Notes under the pieces: generated by a model | The model's database searches: none | What the model was told of the DNA's origin: nothing | What the model saw: only the letters and a program-made list of their open reading frames with translations | NCBI GenBank assembly: GCA_022225965.2 | Contig: JAKJXP020000027.1 | Location: 186,001 to 250,000, forward strand | DNA from: Diatrype stigma | Lineage: Eukaryota; Ascomycota; Sordariomycetes; Xylariales; Diatrypaceae | Direction: 5' to 3' | Length of the DNA stretch: 64,000 nt | Position numbers and translations under genes: made by a program | Part shown: one piece after another, positions 12,363 through 26,361 of the stretch | Position numbering within the stretch: position 1 is the first letter of the stretch | Layout: the number at the start of each line of letters is the position of its first letter

Positions 12363-13310
12363 ATGCCATGGGCGTCGAATCCACTGCTAAAGCCATGCTC
12401 GCCACCTACTCCCTTGTCACAGTCACCCAGCGACACAGAAGCTGGCTCGTCCCGAGACAAGTCCTCCAAGGGCATCCCGGAGGGTTTCAGACCACCTAGC
12501 GAAAAGTTCACATTACACCAGATCTTCTATATATTCCTAATCGACGGACTGGGGGGCGCTATCATTTCAGGCGCAATCAACTTCGCCATCGCATACGGTA
12601 CCGGCCCGCCCCATTTGACCTGACCTGACCAGTTACTGTGATACACGCGCGGGGATGATGGCAGGGAGGGACAAGCATATGTGACCGTCAGTCAGTCAGT
12701 CAGTCGCTGATCTCATTTGACAGGCATGTATGCAATGGTAGACACGCGCACGTCGCACATCACGCTCTGGCAGTTCCCCTATACGCTCGCCGGCGACGGA
12801 GCGCTCAGCATCCCCGTCCAGTGCATCATCACCTGGTGGCTGGAGCTGTGGCTCGTCAACCGCGACCTGCGGCGCGGCGCCGTGCAGGCCATCGGGTTCA
12901 TACCCGAGCCCAGGTACCGGTGGCTCCGCTGGTTCCTGTTCCTCGACCGCCCGGGCCAGAACCACGAGACGGGGAGCTGGCGGCACTGGCTGCTCTTCGC
13001 CCGGTCGCAGTTCGTCCGGGTCCTGCTCGTGTCGGCCGCGTCCTTCGCGCTGGTGTGGCCGCCGAGCGTCCTGATCCTGGGCCTCTACGCGTACAAATGC
13101 TGCCGCGACGTCCCGACGCCCAAGTGCCACGAGTGGTGCTACGAGAAGAAGTGGGAACCGCAGATCTTCAAGGCTATCAGGGGAAGCGTGCTTGGACTGC
13201 TCACGACGCCGCTCTTCGTGATGCTCTGGCTTGTGAGATGCGGGTGGGCTTTGAAAAGCCAAAGAGGCTCGGGTCTAACGGGGCGAGCGGCGACGCCTAC
13301 CGCGGAATGA
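12363..13310 (+). CDS. Fungal multi-pass membrane protein, DUF2456-like
   Basis: Two exons, 12363-12597 and 12724-13310, joined across a 126-base intron so that AINFAIAYGMYAMV is continuous; 273 residues. There are about four hydrophobic helices: IFYIFLIDGLGGAIISGAIN, SIPVQCIITWWLELWLV, FVRVLLVSAASFALVWPPSV and VLGLLTTPLFVMLWLV. Conserved-looking loops carry EPRYRWLRWFLFLDR and YKCCRDVPTPKCHEWCYEKKWEPQIFKAIRG. The pattern resembles the uncharacterised fungal family DUF2456, which has no known function. The basic, Ser/Pro-rich N-terminal 45 residues probably face the cytosol. The start at 12363 is the first in-frame ATG; a shorter start would remove only the disordered head. The intron contains a short CAGT tandem repeat at 12687-12706. 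Confidence 0.72.
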
Positions 13311-13452
13311 ATGAAAGGAGAAGGTAGAACATGCGTTGATTAGAATCAGGCTTGTAGCATTATATTGAATCTATTAGTTTTCATCTTCTTGCATTGCTAT
13401 CCTAGTTCGCAGTAATCGTGGCCGGCGGCTGGCTACCTATGTGTGCCTTGCA

Positions 13453-15345
<1,893 letters not shown>

Positions 15346-16190
15346 TTTCCTTTCCACGGTGACGTCTGAGACGGTTGCCTAGGCAACTCTCCCAGAAAGT
15401 CTACAGAAATATAAAATTAATCAAGGCTTAGGAGATGCTTGATATCAGTAGGATTATCAGTCAATCGTCCATGGGTGTTTTCGTCGAACTCGGCTACTCT
15501 TGTGTCTTGCTCATAGATAAGCTCTGTAACTACTACAGGTGACTCCCCACATTACCCCGACTGTGGTTCCGAGTCGGCGATAAAGAACTTCGGCTCCGCC
15601 CGATACCCCTTTTTTTATCATGAACAATAATTCGGTGCCGAGCTGGATAATATCTGGCCCCTAGTCGCATCACATGGAATTGAACAGTTGGTTTATCACA
15701 ATGTTCATTCGATAAATCACATCATCTGATTGACTGTCATTTTAAATAAGGGGTTGTGCTCTCAGGTCGTCCAGTGTGGCTTACGGATAACAGTTTGACC
15801 TAAAATAAAGGTGTCCACGAAGCATACTGTCCAGATGTAAGGACAACCACTGGGGGGTGGAAGAGAAAGCTATCTACAGGATTGAGACCGACGTCTAGTC
15901 TGCAAGACGGTCGCCAACTACAATTGCAAATTCTCATCACCCTATTCCATCCAGCCAGCCACTGTAGTCCTGCACGCCACTATAGTCCTGCTATGCAATT
16001 TCAATATCCCCGAAAAGTCGCGAGCTAGTGTACCTATAGAATGACTCTACCTATAGAATCTCTTTTATTAATATGTGGGTAAGGGTTGGGGTCAGGATGG
16101 TCACACAACAGAAAGAAATGAAATATCCCATTGTTTTCATCAGAACGAGTTGATCATGATGGTAACATCAATACTAGACAACCCAGTCGT
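15346..16190. other. Intergenic spacer
   Basis: Upstream of the aldehyde dehydrogenase and downstream of the P450. No coding signal. A patch at 15550-15670 has clustered CGGCTCCG/GGTGCCGAG short inverted words that might be a decayed repeat, but no ends can be defined. Confidence 0.4.
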
Positions 16191-17994
16191 TTAAGGCTTC
16201 ACCGGCGTAAGATGCACCATCAGCGGAGGCTTTTGCCAAGTGCCGTAGGCCTTCGAGTTCTTGTACCAGTCCCGACTCTCGTCGGCAAGCCGCATGTCGA
16301 AATTGAATATGATCTTCGCCATGATGAGGCGCATCTCAGCGTAAGCGAGGCTAAAATTGGCAGCGGAGATTCGGTTAGCTCTTTTCGATCCTCTCATGAC
16401 CTTACACCTTTTATCTCAAGAGGCCAACTTACTTCTTCCCGATACAGTTCCGCGGGCCAGTGCCGAAGGGCTGCAAGGCATCCAGCCGATCGCCCGCGAA
16501 TTTCGGGTCGTCCATGAACCTCTCTGGGTGGAAGCCCATCGGGTCGGTCCAAAGGTCCGGCGCGTGGTAGATGGGCCACTGCCACACACCGACGACCGTG
16601 TCCTCCGGCACGAAGTGACCCGCTACCATGGCGCCACCACGGGGAACCTGCCGGGGCATCACGCCCACCACGGGCGGGTACCGCCTCAGCGACTCCTTCA
16701 GGCAAGCGAGCATGTACTGCAGCTTGTTGACTGAGAGCAGCGTGATCTCGGAGTCGTCGGCGAAGGATGAGCGCACCTCCTGCGCTAACTTTTCGAGGCA
16801 GTGTGGATTCGTGGTAAGAAGGAAGACAGCGCCGCATAGTAGCGTGGCAGTGGTCTCCGATCCAGCCACGATCAGGGTTCCTGCATTCGTGGCAATTTGG
16901 GCGAATGTCTGTATGAAGTTGTAGGTTAGCATGTATGGTGTTCCTTTCCCATCTTTTTCTCGTAGATGGGCGGACTCAGGGGTGACGGGGCAGCTAGCGT
17001 TAGCGGGAGAGGTGCCTCACTCACCAATTCATCCTTCTTCTTCAGCAAACCTTCAATCAAGTCGAGCCGTTCAGTCCCCAGTTCCATACGTTGCGTCAAT
17101 TTTTCCCTTGCGAATGCGGCATGCTGGTCTCGGGAACTCATGCCTCCATGCTTAGCAAGGAAGTTGACGAGCCGCCTTGCGCCGATCATCCGTAACGATA
17201 CCATCAAGTTCATCTGTGTGATAAAGCCGGTAAAAATCTTGACCCAGGGATGGTAGTGGCTGTTTTCAAGACAACCAAAGCTGCTACCGAAGCCTAGATC
17301 CCCGATTAGATCGAAGGTAGTCCAGTTAAACCACTCGCGAATATTGAGAGGATTCTTTCCCGTGGCCACATTGGTACGGAGCCTGTCTATCAGTTTATCC
17401 ACGTATGCCCCAATGATAGATTCCTGAGCCTGCATCGCACGCTCGCTGAAACCATGTGCCAGTTGTCGGCGAATCTGGGAATGCTCATCCCGACCCGCTG
17501 ATAGGATAGAAACCGCCATGTTGTCTACGGGGCGATATCTAATTTGTCGCCATGTTAGTCATAGCAAGGTTTCTGGGACTGCTTCCCACACCCAGGGTGA
17601 CTGAATCCCGTATCTTGGATGGCAGATTATGGGGAGTTCTGATGTACGAGGCGGGAGCATAAAATGCTATAAGATAGGATGCTTACCCGGGCTGATACTT
17701 GGGGAACTCTGGCCCTTGTCCCTTGTGCCCGTAGATATCTTTCCATGCTTCAGGTGAAATGAAAGACAAGTTGTTGGGACCCAGCCTCACGACCTTGCCG
17801 TATTTGGCGTGCAGATTTGCAACGTAGAAGGGGAGCTCACCGCGCACGCTATGATATGCACGCGGGAGGTTCGATACGCGGAGGAAGATGGGTCCTGGAA
17901 TCGAGCGGAGAGGGTGTAGAAAGAGGTTGTACAGCACACCGCTGACAATATATGCGAGGACCTTGGAGATATAAGTACCTAGGATAATAACCAT
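16191..17994 (-). CDS. Cytochrome P450 monooxygenase (microsomal, CYP65-like)
   Basis: Four exons: 17994-17687, 17538-17025, 16908-16433, 16350-16191; 1458 bases, 485 residues. The N-terminal hydrophobic anchor VIILGTYISKVLAYIVSGVLYNLF is followed by the proline hinge HPLRSIPGP. The oxygen-binding I-helix is AGSETTATLL from residue 289, the K-helix ExxR is Glu346-Arg349, and the haem loop FGTGPRNCIGK (422-432) puts the iron ligand at Cys429. It is an ER-bound oxygenase working with NADPH-P450 reductase. The layout resembles isotrichodermin C-15-hydroxylase-like enzymes (CYP65 group) of fungal secondary metabolism and detoxification, but no partner genes sit beside it. Splices at KYQPG|YRPVDN, KDEL|TFAQ and CIGKN|LAYAE reproduce family sequence. 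An ATG further upstream (18087) cannot be spliced in frame. Confidence 0.9.
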
Positions 17995-19414
17995 CGACCG
18001 TTTAGGGAGTGGACCGACTCACCAGGCCAACGGCGATAAGCAAGGTATTACCCGCCCCGAGGGAGGCTATATTCACAGTCGCCATGTTACGACTAGAGGC
18101 TTATATGTAGTTGGAATGATGTCCGAACACAATAGACAATAAAAATATTGCTTGCGTGTGAATGGGTCGTTGTGTTTGTGTGGCAGCCACGGGAAGTCCT
18201 CGCTATATATAAGGAGTGTGGTAGGACTATAGGCATCCATCGGCGGTCGCGGGGACAGCGACGGTAGTTCATTAGTGACATTCTGAAATCCGGGCCAGCA
18301 CCGGTCGCAATTCAGCCCCCAATCCCAGTTTCGCGGGGATCGTAAGGGTGTGCGTACGGGGTTGTGCAGCAGCATTGATTATCCGCTGTTACAATTTCAA
18401 ATACTACTCGGACCTGGGCCGGGATTCATGAAATCCGATCTCCATTGTGATAGGGGATGCATGTCAGTTCTGCTCCACACCAGCCCTATCAATGTATACA
18501 GATCAATTAGCAACGGCCGCAGTCTGCACGATAATACCGAACTAACAAGCAATGCGATGAATGATGATTCAAGGATCGAGTTTTGCTGCCTTGTAGTTGG
18601 TCGGTATCATGAATGCCGCGCCCTACACGGTACCTATTGCACGACATAATTAGCACACATAGGCAAACCTTTTTTTTTTTTTTTTTTTTTTTTCCGTTCT
18701 TCTCCCCCTTACCTTGCAATTGGTCGATGAACAGACTCATAGTCAATAAGCACTTTGGAACAGTAGTGCCCCGTTTGCTCAACATTCCCTGGCTTCATAT
18801 GGGCAGGCCATATGTGCTCCCCTCAGCCCCTGAGTCCTGTCGTGCACTTACACATAAGAGTATAAGTTGCACTTGTACGTTGTGTCGTATGAAGCTCATC
18901 AAGTGAAGGCACGTAAATCCTTCCAATCCTGACGCCAAGCACAAGTCCTCTTGGAGGGATACTACCAAGGTGGCATAACAAGGTTTCGTCTCTACGATGA
19001 CATCGTCCAGTTCAGCGAGCGGGATTCGTTTTACCCTTACATGATCTGGACGTCTTCCAGGGTTTGACATATCTCATGTATAGAGAGACCCGCGGATGAG
19101 TCCGAAAGCATTGCAATTGGTCCGGACTCGTTCCTCCCGGGCGAGCTTTCATGCTGTTGGTATATATATCCCTGTCATTCAAGGCTATGAACATACCCCT
19201 CATATACTGATCGTTAGGTATATGCACTTCTTATGCCCAGTAACCAAGCGCCCAAGAACTTGGATAGTCAAAGACCAATCTGCCCAAAGTTCGCCAAGTC
19301 ATATGCGGATTTAAAAACTTATCCCCATCCTTGAGACCGACTCAACCACAACGCTGTCACCTGAAACTACTGATTACAGGCTCCACATGCGACAAAACGG
19401 AAACGTCCAAGTAA
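17995..19414. other. Intergenic spacer with poly-T tract
   Basis: Promoter of the P450 and 3' flank of the pectinesterase. A run of 24 T lies at 18670-18693. No supported gene; the short open frames have no family resemblance and no signal peptide. Confidence 0.45.
18670..18693. repeat. Poly-T homopolymer, 24 nt
   Basis: Uninterrupted T run in intergenic DNA, followed by a CT-rich stretch. It could be the poly-A tail scar of a minus-strand retroposed sequence, but no retroposed body or target duplication is visible. Confidence 0.9.
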
Positions 19415-20479
19415 TCACATGTAGCTGGCATCGTAGTAGCCTGCATTCGTATGACCACTACCCAGAATCGAGGCGATGGCGACAGCGGAACTCAATATGG
19501 TGGCGAAATCCACCCGGGAGGTAGACGCGCCGGCTCCAGAGTTGTTATATTCGCCAAACAGGACGGCATCGATTCTCGGGTCATCGTCGTTCCAAATCCG
19601 CCATCCATCCTCGTTAATGACAGCGCTCAGGGCGGTGTTCTGGAACACGACGCGAGCGTACTCTCGCCATGGGCGGCCCAGATAGTACGCGCCGGACGGC
19701 ACGCTGTTCCCTGACGCGGCCGCCACATCGCAGTTGTTGAAGACGTAGTATGACGAGCTGTCATCGTCCTCTCGTCCGTTGGCTTTTGGTTACGGAATGA
19801 GGACGTTAGCGACAAATCCGAAAAGGGGTGCTCTATACTACAAATATAGAGAAAGCTTACCGGTGATATACCCAATCGACCGCGCCAGAACTCGGATATC
19901 ACAGTCCTCAAACCAGGCCGCGGCCTCCATCCCGAAGATGAAGTCCGTGGCGCCCTGGATCAGGGACTTGGCGAAGAGCTGCGAGCCCCTGTTGGCCAGC
20001 ACGGTGTCCTGGAAGCCGAGGAACTGGCTGGCGTAGTAGCCGCTGTCGGCGTAGGCGCTGAGCGCGACGGCCTGGCTGCCCTCCCCGAAGCTGTTCTCCA
20101 CATTGACGTTATACAGCTTGAAGTCGGCGGCCTTGACGCGGAGGGTGGCCGTCTCGTCGTTCGACAGCCCGTCGTCCTGGCTCTTGCTGCTGGTGATGGT
20201 CACCTGGTTGCCGCTGTAGCTCGCCGTGTCGGTCGTGTAGCCGTAGATAGTCAGTTGGGCCGCCCGGCTGCTGACGAGCACCTGCTCCTTGTACGTGCCC
20301 GGGTTGATGAAAATGCACTGGTCCGCGGCGTCGGTCGTCGAGAGCGAGTCGACGGCCGCTTGCACCGTGCTGTAGTCGCCGCCGCTCTGCGCCACGTCCA
20401 AGCATCCCTCCGGGGCTGACGTTCGGCTTTCGGCCGCGACAGCAGCCGCTAGGGCGAGGGTGGAAACGATTGACTTCAT
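19415..20479 (-). CDS. Secreted pectinesterase (CE8)
   Basis: Two exons, 20479-19861 and 19782-19415, 328 residues. The start at 20479 gives a clean signal peptide, MKSIVSTLALAAAVAA, so the more distant ATG at 20512 is unlikely. The enzyme de-esterifies methylated homogalacturonan of plant pectin outside the cell. Carbohydrate esterase family 8 motifs: transition-state Gln136 in GSQAVAL, catalytic Asp158 in GFQDTV, nucleophile Asp179 in DFIFG, and Arg243/Trp245 in YLGRPWREY. The parallel beta-helix length fits fungal enzymes such as Aspergillus PmeA. The intron (78 bases) falls between GYIT and ANGRED, a place where fungal copies also vary. There is no carbohydrate-binding module. A plant-associated lifestyle is implied together with the GH43 gene. 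Confidence 0.93.
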
Positions 20480-23372
20480 GGTGAGGAAGGCTGAGGAGCA
20501 CAGCACAAACACAGCTGGTTGATCGATCCTGTATGTAGCCTTGTAGGTTGCCCGGTGGGGAGGTAAGGTTGCCCATCAGGCGTTTATAAAGATCAGGACC
20601 GTCTCGCGCGATCCTACGCCCCCCGGTTTCCATGGAGTAGGAGACAACTGACAACCCGAAATTGTTGGCGGATAATCATGAACCGGCCGTTTCCAGTCTA
20701 GTGGGATCCAATTATCCCATTGTATGGGATATATGTCGCCGTAGAACTGGGTGCTACCGCAACTACCGCTGCAGGGTCGTATCGATCGAACTAAAGGAAC
20801 CCTTTTCTCCGCAAATTGTCAATGTGACATCGGCCATGTGTTCACTGAGAAATGCCATGAAATAAAAAGGGTCCGAATCATGACACCGGCGCGTCGTTGG
20901 TGGAGAAATTAGACAACAATTTGCGGGTCCGGGGTAACGACAGGGGCAACGGTCAGGGGAACGGTAGCATGTAAATTACCTAATAGCCAAATCCTGCTCA
21001 CGCTTCAACAAAAGAAAACCATGATGAAAGTCGTGAGGCCAAGTTGTTTCACCAGATCTACTTCGATGATATGACTATGTTCCAAGTGGCGCATCATTGC
21101 ATCACTTTCTTCATTGATATGCTATTTGATGACCGCTACATGAAACGGAACCCTATCTCCACCATGAGTCAAGCGTCATGTGAGGACGTCATAAGCTCTA
21201 TGCTGAGTTTCTTCTATCCATCAACAACTACAAGAGTCTTAGCTCTTAAGCATAAATCCTAATTAGGTGATCATTAGTTGTTTCTATAGCCTATACATAC
21301 GCTCTACACTATTGGTATACTAAGCTAGAACGTCATGGCTCAGGGGTACACCAACTATCAGCTAGGAATAAAAGGCAATAAACTGTATGGAATCTCGCCT
21401 GCATCTTATCAGTATGTTCACATAATCAGATATTCATTCCGGCGTTCTTATAAGAAATGGAACTTGGCGTATTATATTTTGCTTATCAGGCTATTGATGA
21501 AGCACTCACCTGGGATCAACTACTAGTTAAGCCTGAAATATGGTCAAAAATACCTGAGGCTGGATTTCTCTTGGGTTATCATGAGACGGCTTTTCTGTCA
21601 TCTAGCATACTGGTATGTAAAACTCAGCTTTCGGGGTAGTCATCTGATCGGTTATAGAGCAAGAGTATGGGTCAACTGAGTTGAACAGGATTTGATGTTA
21701 TTGTGTAGGTAAGACACAAAGGTTTTACTCGGTTGGGTCTATTATGAAATGGCAGAGTACTTTACCAACTACAGCTCTAGAACATTTACCAATCTAGATC
21801 AACCCCTTTTCAGTAGGTAGTACTCCGGAACAAACTCTTTCCGACTGTCGATCTACCAAGGCACAAGTTGCGAACTAGATAGTTCTTTCGGATATTCTTA
21901 CCATTTGGGCTAAAGCTGGCTATCGCTTACTCAGGGAACTATATCGGACACCTCACATTCAGTTTATCACGGAATATGTTGTTATACGACAATGGTAACG
22001 GGAGCCAATGATATGCTTCGGTATTTCGCCAAGGAGTTCATTCTCTTCAGGAAAGGTGACATATTACCATTCAGAGTTTCAACGAACAATGCGTCCCGAT
22101 AGCTTATCTATATCTACATTTATAATGTCCCATTCGATCCTATCCGTATGTGTGGAGTGTCTTGGGTGGCATATAGTTAATAGGCACGCTGCTGCTAGAA
22201 TAATCTCCGACGGAGCTCGGAGATTATAGAATGTATTGTACGGCAGTCCACAGAATTCACCCAAACCTGACTCTTGGAAAAAGTTAATTCAGGCAAAACC
22301 GAAAGATAAACCTAGCAAATGGCTTGCCGTACCTATCATTGGGTTATCAACTCCAACGCAATGGCAGTGTAGAACGCCTCTTATCCTGTTGTCAACTTCA
22401 CTGTCGTGCCGGCTCAGGCAGTGAGTCCCCCCTTTTGCAATGGGATTTATCAATTATGTCGTTGTATGGTTATTTAAAATGTGCTGTGCTCTTGGGTATC
22501 AGACGAAGGAAACACGAGCGAAGGCTGTTGAGACGAACAATGACGAACATCGCCTGACTCTTCGAAATACCCCCTCGAACATATATGCAAGTCTCCCCGA
22601 AGCATATGCTTTATATCCCCGAGATAACCTTAAAATGTAGAAGCTAAGTATATTGAGGTTTCATTGCTCGGTGTTACTTACGTATGAACAGCCCCAATCA
22701 ACTCATAGCATAATAAACTAGCTGGTGACCTTCGGTCTTAACGAGAACCTGTGTCGTAACAGCCCCCTAGCTCGGGTTCTGCTGGTTCGTGACGGTCCCG
22801 GAATCTGCAACCTGCATACCCTCCATCTGCTGTAGAGGTATCACAAGCACCCTTGTAATCCGTTGCCGTTCGGACCGTTGCAAGACCTTTCCGAATATTG
22901 CGTTGTAGATCTCTTTGCTAGGAGTGACCGATAGGCGTTGATGATGATCGAAATACGATTATAGCCTTTGAATATTCACAATCGCCTCGTGGGTTGAGTT
23001 CACCTTCCTAATCAGCCCGGATGTTTCTGTCCAGTGGACGCTGCGGCGTATAGGTAAGGCGATTGATTGACAGGCAGTTTCCCCTTGACAGGTCGTAGGG
23101 TATGTGTAGCTGCACTGATGGTTTCAATGGCGAGTATACTGATATCATCCTCTGGGAAGCAGGGTTATATACGAGTGTTGCCTCTCTCCATGTTCACGTC
23201 GTGCAGGCGGAAGGCGAACTCGATAGATCAGGTTACGTTCTGCTATGCTATGATGTTATGGCGTAGAAGCTTATCCAAAGAGTGCAATGTAACGGCATGC
23301 TTGTTGGATCAGTTAGCAGTGGTGGAAAGGACGATACTCGAAAGGATAATACAAAATCAAAATCCAAGTGTA

Positions 23373-23380
23373 TACGAGAA
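23373..23380. repeat. Target-site duplication, left copy (MITE)
   Basis: The octamer TACGAGAA abuts the left inverted repeat and is repeated exactly at 24031-24038. Neither flanking base extends the match, so the duplication is 8 bp. Confidence 0.85.
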
Positions 23381-24030
23381 GAGTGATGCTACACACTGAT
23401 TAGTTTTTCTCCTTATACACTGATTACTTTTTTAGCCACCTGCTAGCGGCCCGCCTATAAGCTTCCGGCCCGATTTATAGTAGCTGTATTACAACGTTTG
23501 ATTCCCCATCTTCGAACAATTGCTTGAATTCACCAACCCCCATTACAACAAACGCGCTGGATAAAACGTCGAGTGTGTATGATAAATAACATAGCCTACT
23601 TGCTTGATACTATTCGAATTGTCCCTGAAAGCCTAGATTTGCAGTGTTTTGTATGTGAATTTGCTGTATAACTCCTACGTTCGATATCATTGACTATAAC
23701 GTACCGTACCCCCTATCATTGACCTAAGACGCCCCTTCCAAAGCAACGCTTTTGAAGTGTTGGAATTCCGGCTTCATTCAATTGCCCCAATTCACCCGAT
23801 AAGAACAGTATACAATTGAAGTTATGAAGGCGATGAAGCATTGTAATATAATAAAGGGGTCTGTATTATATAATTACAAGGTGCTGTAAGTTAGTGGGTG
23901 ATGCGCTGAGTTATAGCGGGTGATGCGCTATAGTAGGTCGGGCCGGAAGCTTATAGGCGGGCCGCTGGCAGGTGCCTAGAAAAGTAATCAGTGTATAAGG
24001 AGAAAAACTAATCAGTGTGTAGCATCACTC
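23381..24030. mobile_element. Non-autonomous MITE with 93-bp terminal inverted repeats
   Basis: A 650-bp element. The left arm 23381-23473 and right arm 23938-24030 are inverted repeats that match at 90 of 93 positions by my reading; the outer ends read GAGTGATGCTACACACTGAT. An exact 8-bp duplication flanks it. The interior (464 bp) has no coding frame of note and carries two direct copies of GGGTGATGCGCT (23896 and 23918). With an 8-bp duplication and long inverted repeats it could be mobilised by a hAT, Mutator-like or P-type transposase; the terminal bases do not fit the hAT CAG rule well, so the superfamily is left open. High arm identity suggests fairly recent insertion. Confidence 0.85.
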
Positions 24031-24038
24031 TACGAGAA
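24031..24038. repeat. Target-site duplication, right copy (MITE)
   Basis: Exact copy of the octamer TACGAGAA found at 23373-23380. Confidence 0.85.
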
Positions 24039-25299
24039 ACCTCCAAGCGCCCGAGCTAAGAAACGTCAAGATCGAACCCGGAGACCACCGAGTGTTTTAA
24101 CGAGGGTGGCAGCGCCAACTGAATCTAGAACATTTCGTACAGGGCGTTGCAACACAATTATGAATCCATGGATGTGAGCGTCCCCCTTGACCTACTGTAG
24201 GCCGGCTGCGGCTCCACTAGCGCCCGGGACGGTTGCATGAACAGGGACCGGAGACACCGGCGGTGTGGGGAGGCATGCTATCTACAGATTCTACACTCCG
24301 TGTGTAGTACGGCCGAAATACGCAGGCAAACGGCTGAATGGATATACGCGTACTCAAACTAGGCTCGAAGGGTATTTTCCACGGTGCACAGGGGGCCCGG
24401 AATCGATGTAGTGTAGCTATCGGCTTAGCTCAATGGATTGCCGGGACCCGAAGGTTGGGCAGCCCCCCCAGAATTATGTTTTGCGGCCTTCTTCTTAGAG
24501 TCTACCGCTATTAGGAGATTCGGGAGGATGTTGTAAGAATTATAGTGAAGTTGGCATTCTGACCTGCACTGGCTTGGACGACAACGTTGCAGCTTAATTG
24601 AACCACGGTATCAAGATAGGGGCCAATCCCAGGCGGACTGCGAACTGCAGCGCGCATCCAGGCTCTACGTAAATGCAAGCCTCCTTTTACAATGCCAATG
24701 TCATTGCGCATCAGGCTAAATGCGAATTATAGGAAATTCGATATCGGGTTGATAATTGAGCACGCCGGTATATGATGCGAAGTTCGCACGTGGACGTGTT
24801 ATAACAATTACCATAATGATGACGCAAATTATTGCTAGTCTGCAGCGTGTTGTACTGAGTTGCGCCGTCTATCGCCCGGGCATAGCCCGGAGAATAGCAC
24901 CGGAGAATATGGGGAAGGGGGGAAAGTGTGAGAGGGAAGCGAGGGGTCACGTCACGCGCGCCGATCGCTTGAGCCGCGGCAGCGAAAGGAACGCAACATC
25001 CCGGCCGGGCGACTAAGCGAATTTCGCTTCAAGTGACGCTCCCGCATGATACGCGATAATAAATACCTCGGGTGTGTTCCAGAAAAGGGATCAGCCATCA
25101 TTTATAATCATTGAAGGATCGTGCATTATACGATCATATGTAACCTTCAAATCAGCCAGCCACCACTTCCATCGTGCATTCCAGGCTTTGAGAACGTATC
25201 GGATCGAATGATAAACAGGTTTGGATAGAAGATATTCGTATTCGATTAATTTTATTCTTGCTGTTCTCTCGATATAAAGCCAGTCTTGCTGCCGTCCTG

Positions 25300-26361
25300 A
25301 TGGCTCCCAGCGCGGTTGAAATCGAAGATGTCTCATCGCATCGGAAAGACAACGAGAACAAGTTAGATAAACAGCAACAAAGGAGAAAGCCGCCAGTGAT
25401 GAAGTACCAGCTATTACTCGCCTCGCTGCTAGGCAAGGATGCCGGTCCCTTTGGGATGGACGGAGCCCTGACCACAGCAGACGTGCCGCCGGAGTTCCTC
25501 GGAGACGTTTACATGGTCGGGCAGGTGCCCATGATGGCGCTGCAGGTCGACCCGCGCATCTCGTACGCGCTTTACGTCCCGCCAGCGCACTACAACCCGG
25601 ACCCGGAAAAGTACGCCAAGCCGGCGGGCAAGCTGCCGCTGCTGGTGGACATCCACGGCACCACGCGGGTGTTCAACGCCGTGTTCGAGGACCTGCGCCC
25701 CCTGGCCGAGTCGGCCCCGTGCGCCGTGCTCGCGCCGCTCTTCCCGGCCGGCATCGAGGGCCCGCACGACCTCGACTCGTACAAGCTGATCCGCTCCAAG
25801 ACGCTACGCTCCGACCTGGCCCTGCTCGCCATCCTCGACGAGGTCGCCTACCGCTGGCCCGGCCTCGACGCCGACCGCGTCTACATGTCGGGCTACTCCG
25901 GCGGCGGCCAGTTCGCCCAGCGCTTCCTGTACCTGTACCCCGAGCGGCTGGCGGGCATCAGCATCGGCGCGCCGGGGCGCGTCACGAACCTCGACGACGC
26001 GCAGGCGTGGCCGCAGGGCGTGGCCGACGTCGAGGAGCTGTTCAACACCACCGTCAAGAGGGACCTGATCGCCCAGGTCCCGATCCAGCTCGTGGTCGGC
26101 GGCGACGACACCGAGCCCCACGGGAACGAGGCCTTTTGGAAGTGGGTGGCGGAGATGAAGGGCGGATCGGCTCTGCCCGCGATGGACCAGAGCAGAGTCA
26201 AGACGGTCCAGGACTTGCAGTTGGCGTGGAAGGCAGAAGGCATTGAGTCGCAGCTGGACATCGTCCCCGATATCAAGCACGAGGCGCAGAAAGCCCGCGA
26301 GACGGTATTGGGTTTCCTGCAGCCGCTTATACAAAGCAGAAATGGGGCGGGGGCAAAATAA
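25300..26361 (+). CDS. Alpha/beta-hydrolase, esterase/depolymerase-like
   Basis: Intronless from the ATG at 25300, 353 residues. An alternative start at 25399 (MKYQLLLASLLG) would give 320 residues and still keep the domain. The nucleophile elbow is GYSGGG with Ser200; the oxyanion strand LLVDIHGTT lies at 114-122; VVGGDDTEPHG holds the candidate acid, and IKHEAQKARETVLGFL the candidate histidine near the C-terminus. This arrangement resembles poly(3-hydroxybutyrate)-depolymerase-like and serine esterases of fungi. There is no signal peptide at the first ATG, which suggests an intracellular enzyme; the second ATG begins a mildly hydrophobic head but not a clear signal. Substrate is unknown. 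Codon third positions are strongly G/C from 25480 onwards. Confidence 0.82.
   Translation: MAPSAVEIEDVSSHRKDNENKLDKQQQRRKPPVMKYQLLLASLLGKDAGPFGMDGALTTADVPPEFLGDVYMVGQVPMMALQVDPRISYALYVPPAHYNPDPEKYAKPAGKLPLLVDIHGTTRVFNAVFEDLRPLAESAPCAVLAPLFPAGIEGPHDLDSYKLIRSKTLRSDLALLAILDEVAYRWPGLDADRVYMSGYSGGGQFAQRFLYLYPERLAGISIGAPGRVTNLDDAQAWPQGVADVEELFNTTVKRDLIAQVPIQLVVGGDDTEPHGNEAFWKWVAEMKGGSALPAMDQSRVKTVQDLQLAWKAEGIESQLDIVPDIKHEAQKARETVLGFLQPLIQSRNGAGAK

Larger units (their letters stand above)
20480..25299. other. Gene-poor region of 4.8 kb with a MITE
   Basis: No intact gene recognised. Open frames of 60-110 codons at 21044-21262, 21335-21639, 22324-22640 and 23067-23399 (+) run in series and could be fragments of decayed genes, but none matches a family I recognise and stops separate them. 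Base composition is moderately AT-rich but not like the block at 42-49 kb. The only defined element is the 650-bp inverted-repeat element at 23381-24030. Confidence 0.45.

Noticed and set aside
18025..18087. Upstream ATG exon for the P450 (starting at 18087)
   Set aside because: Its 65-base exon cannot be joined to the next exon in frame with available acceptors, and the ATG at 17994 already supplies a normal membrane anchor.
20480..20512. Earlier ATG for the pectinesterase (MFVLCSSAFLT...)
   Set aside because: It would spoil the clean signal peptide that starts at 20479.
24410..24480. Possible tRNA (TAGCTCAATGG D-arm-like word at 24427)
   Set aside because: No matching T-arm or acceptor stem could be paired within tRNA length.
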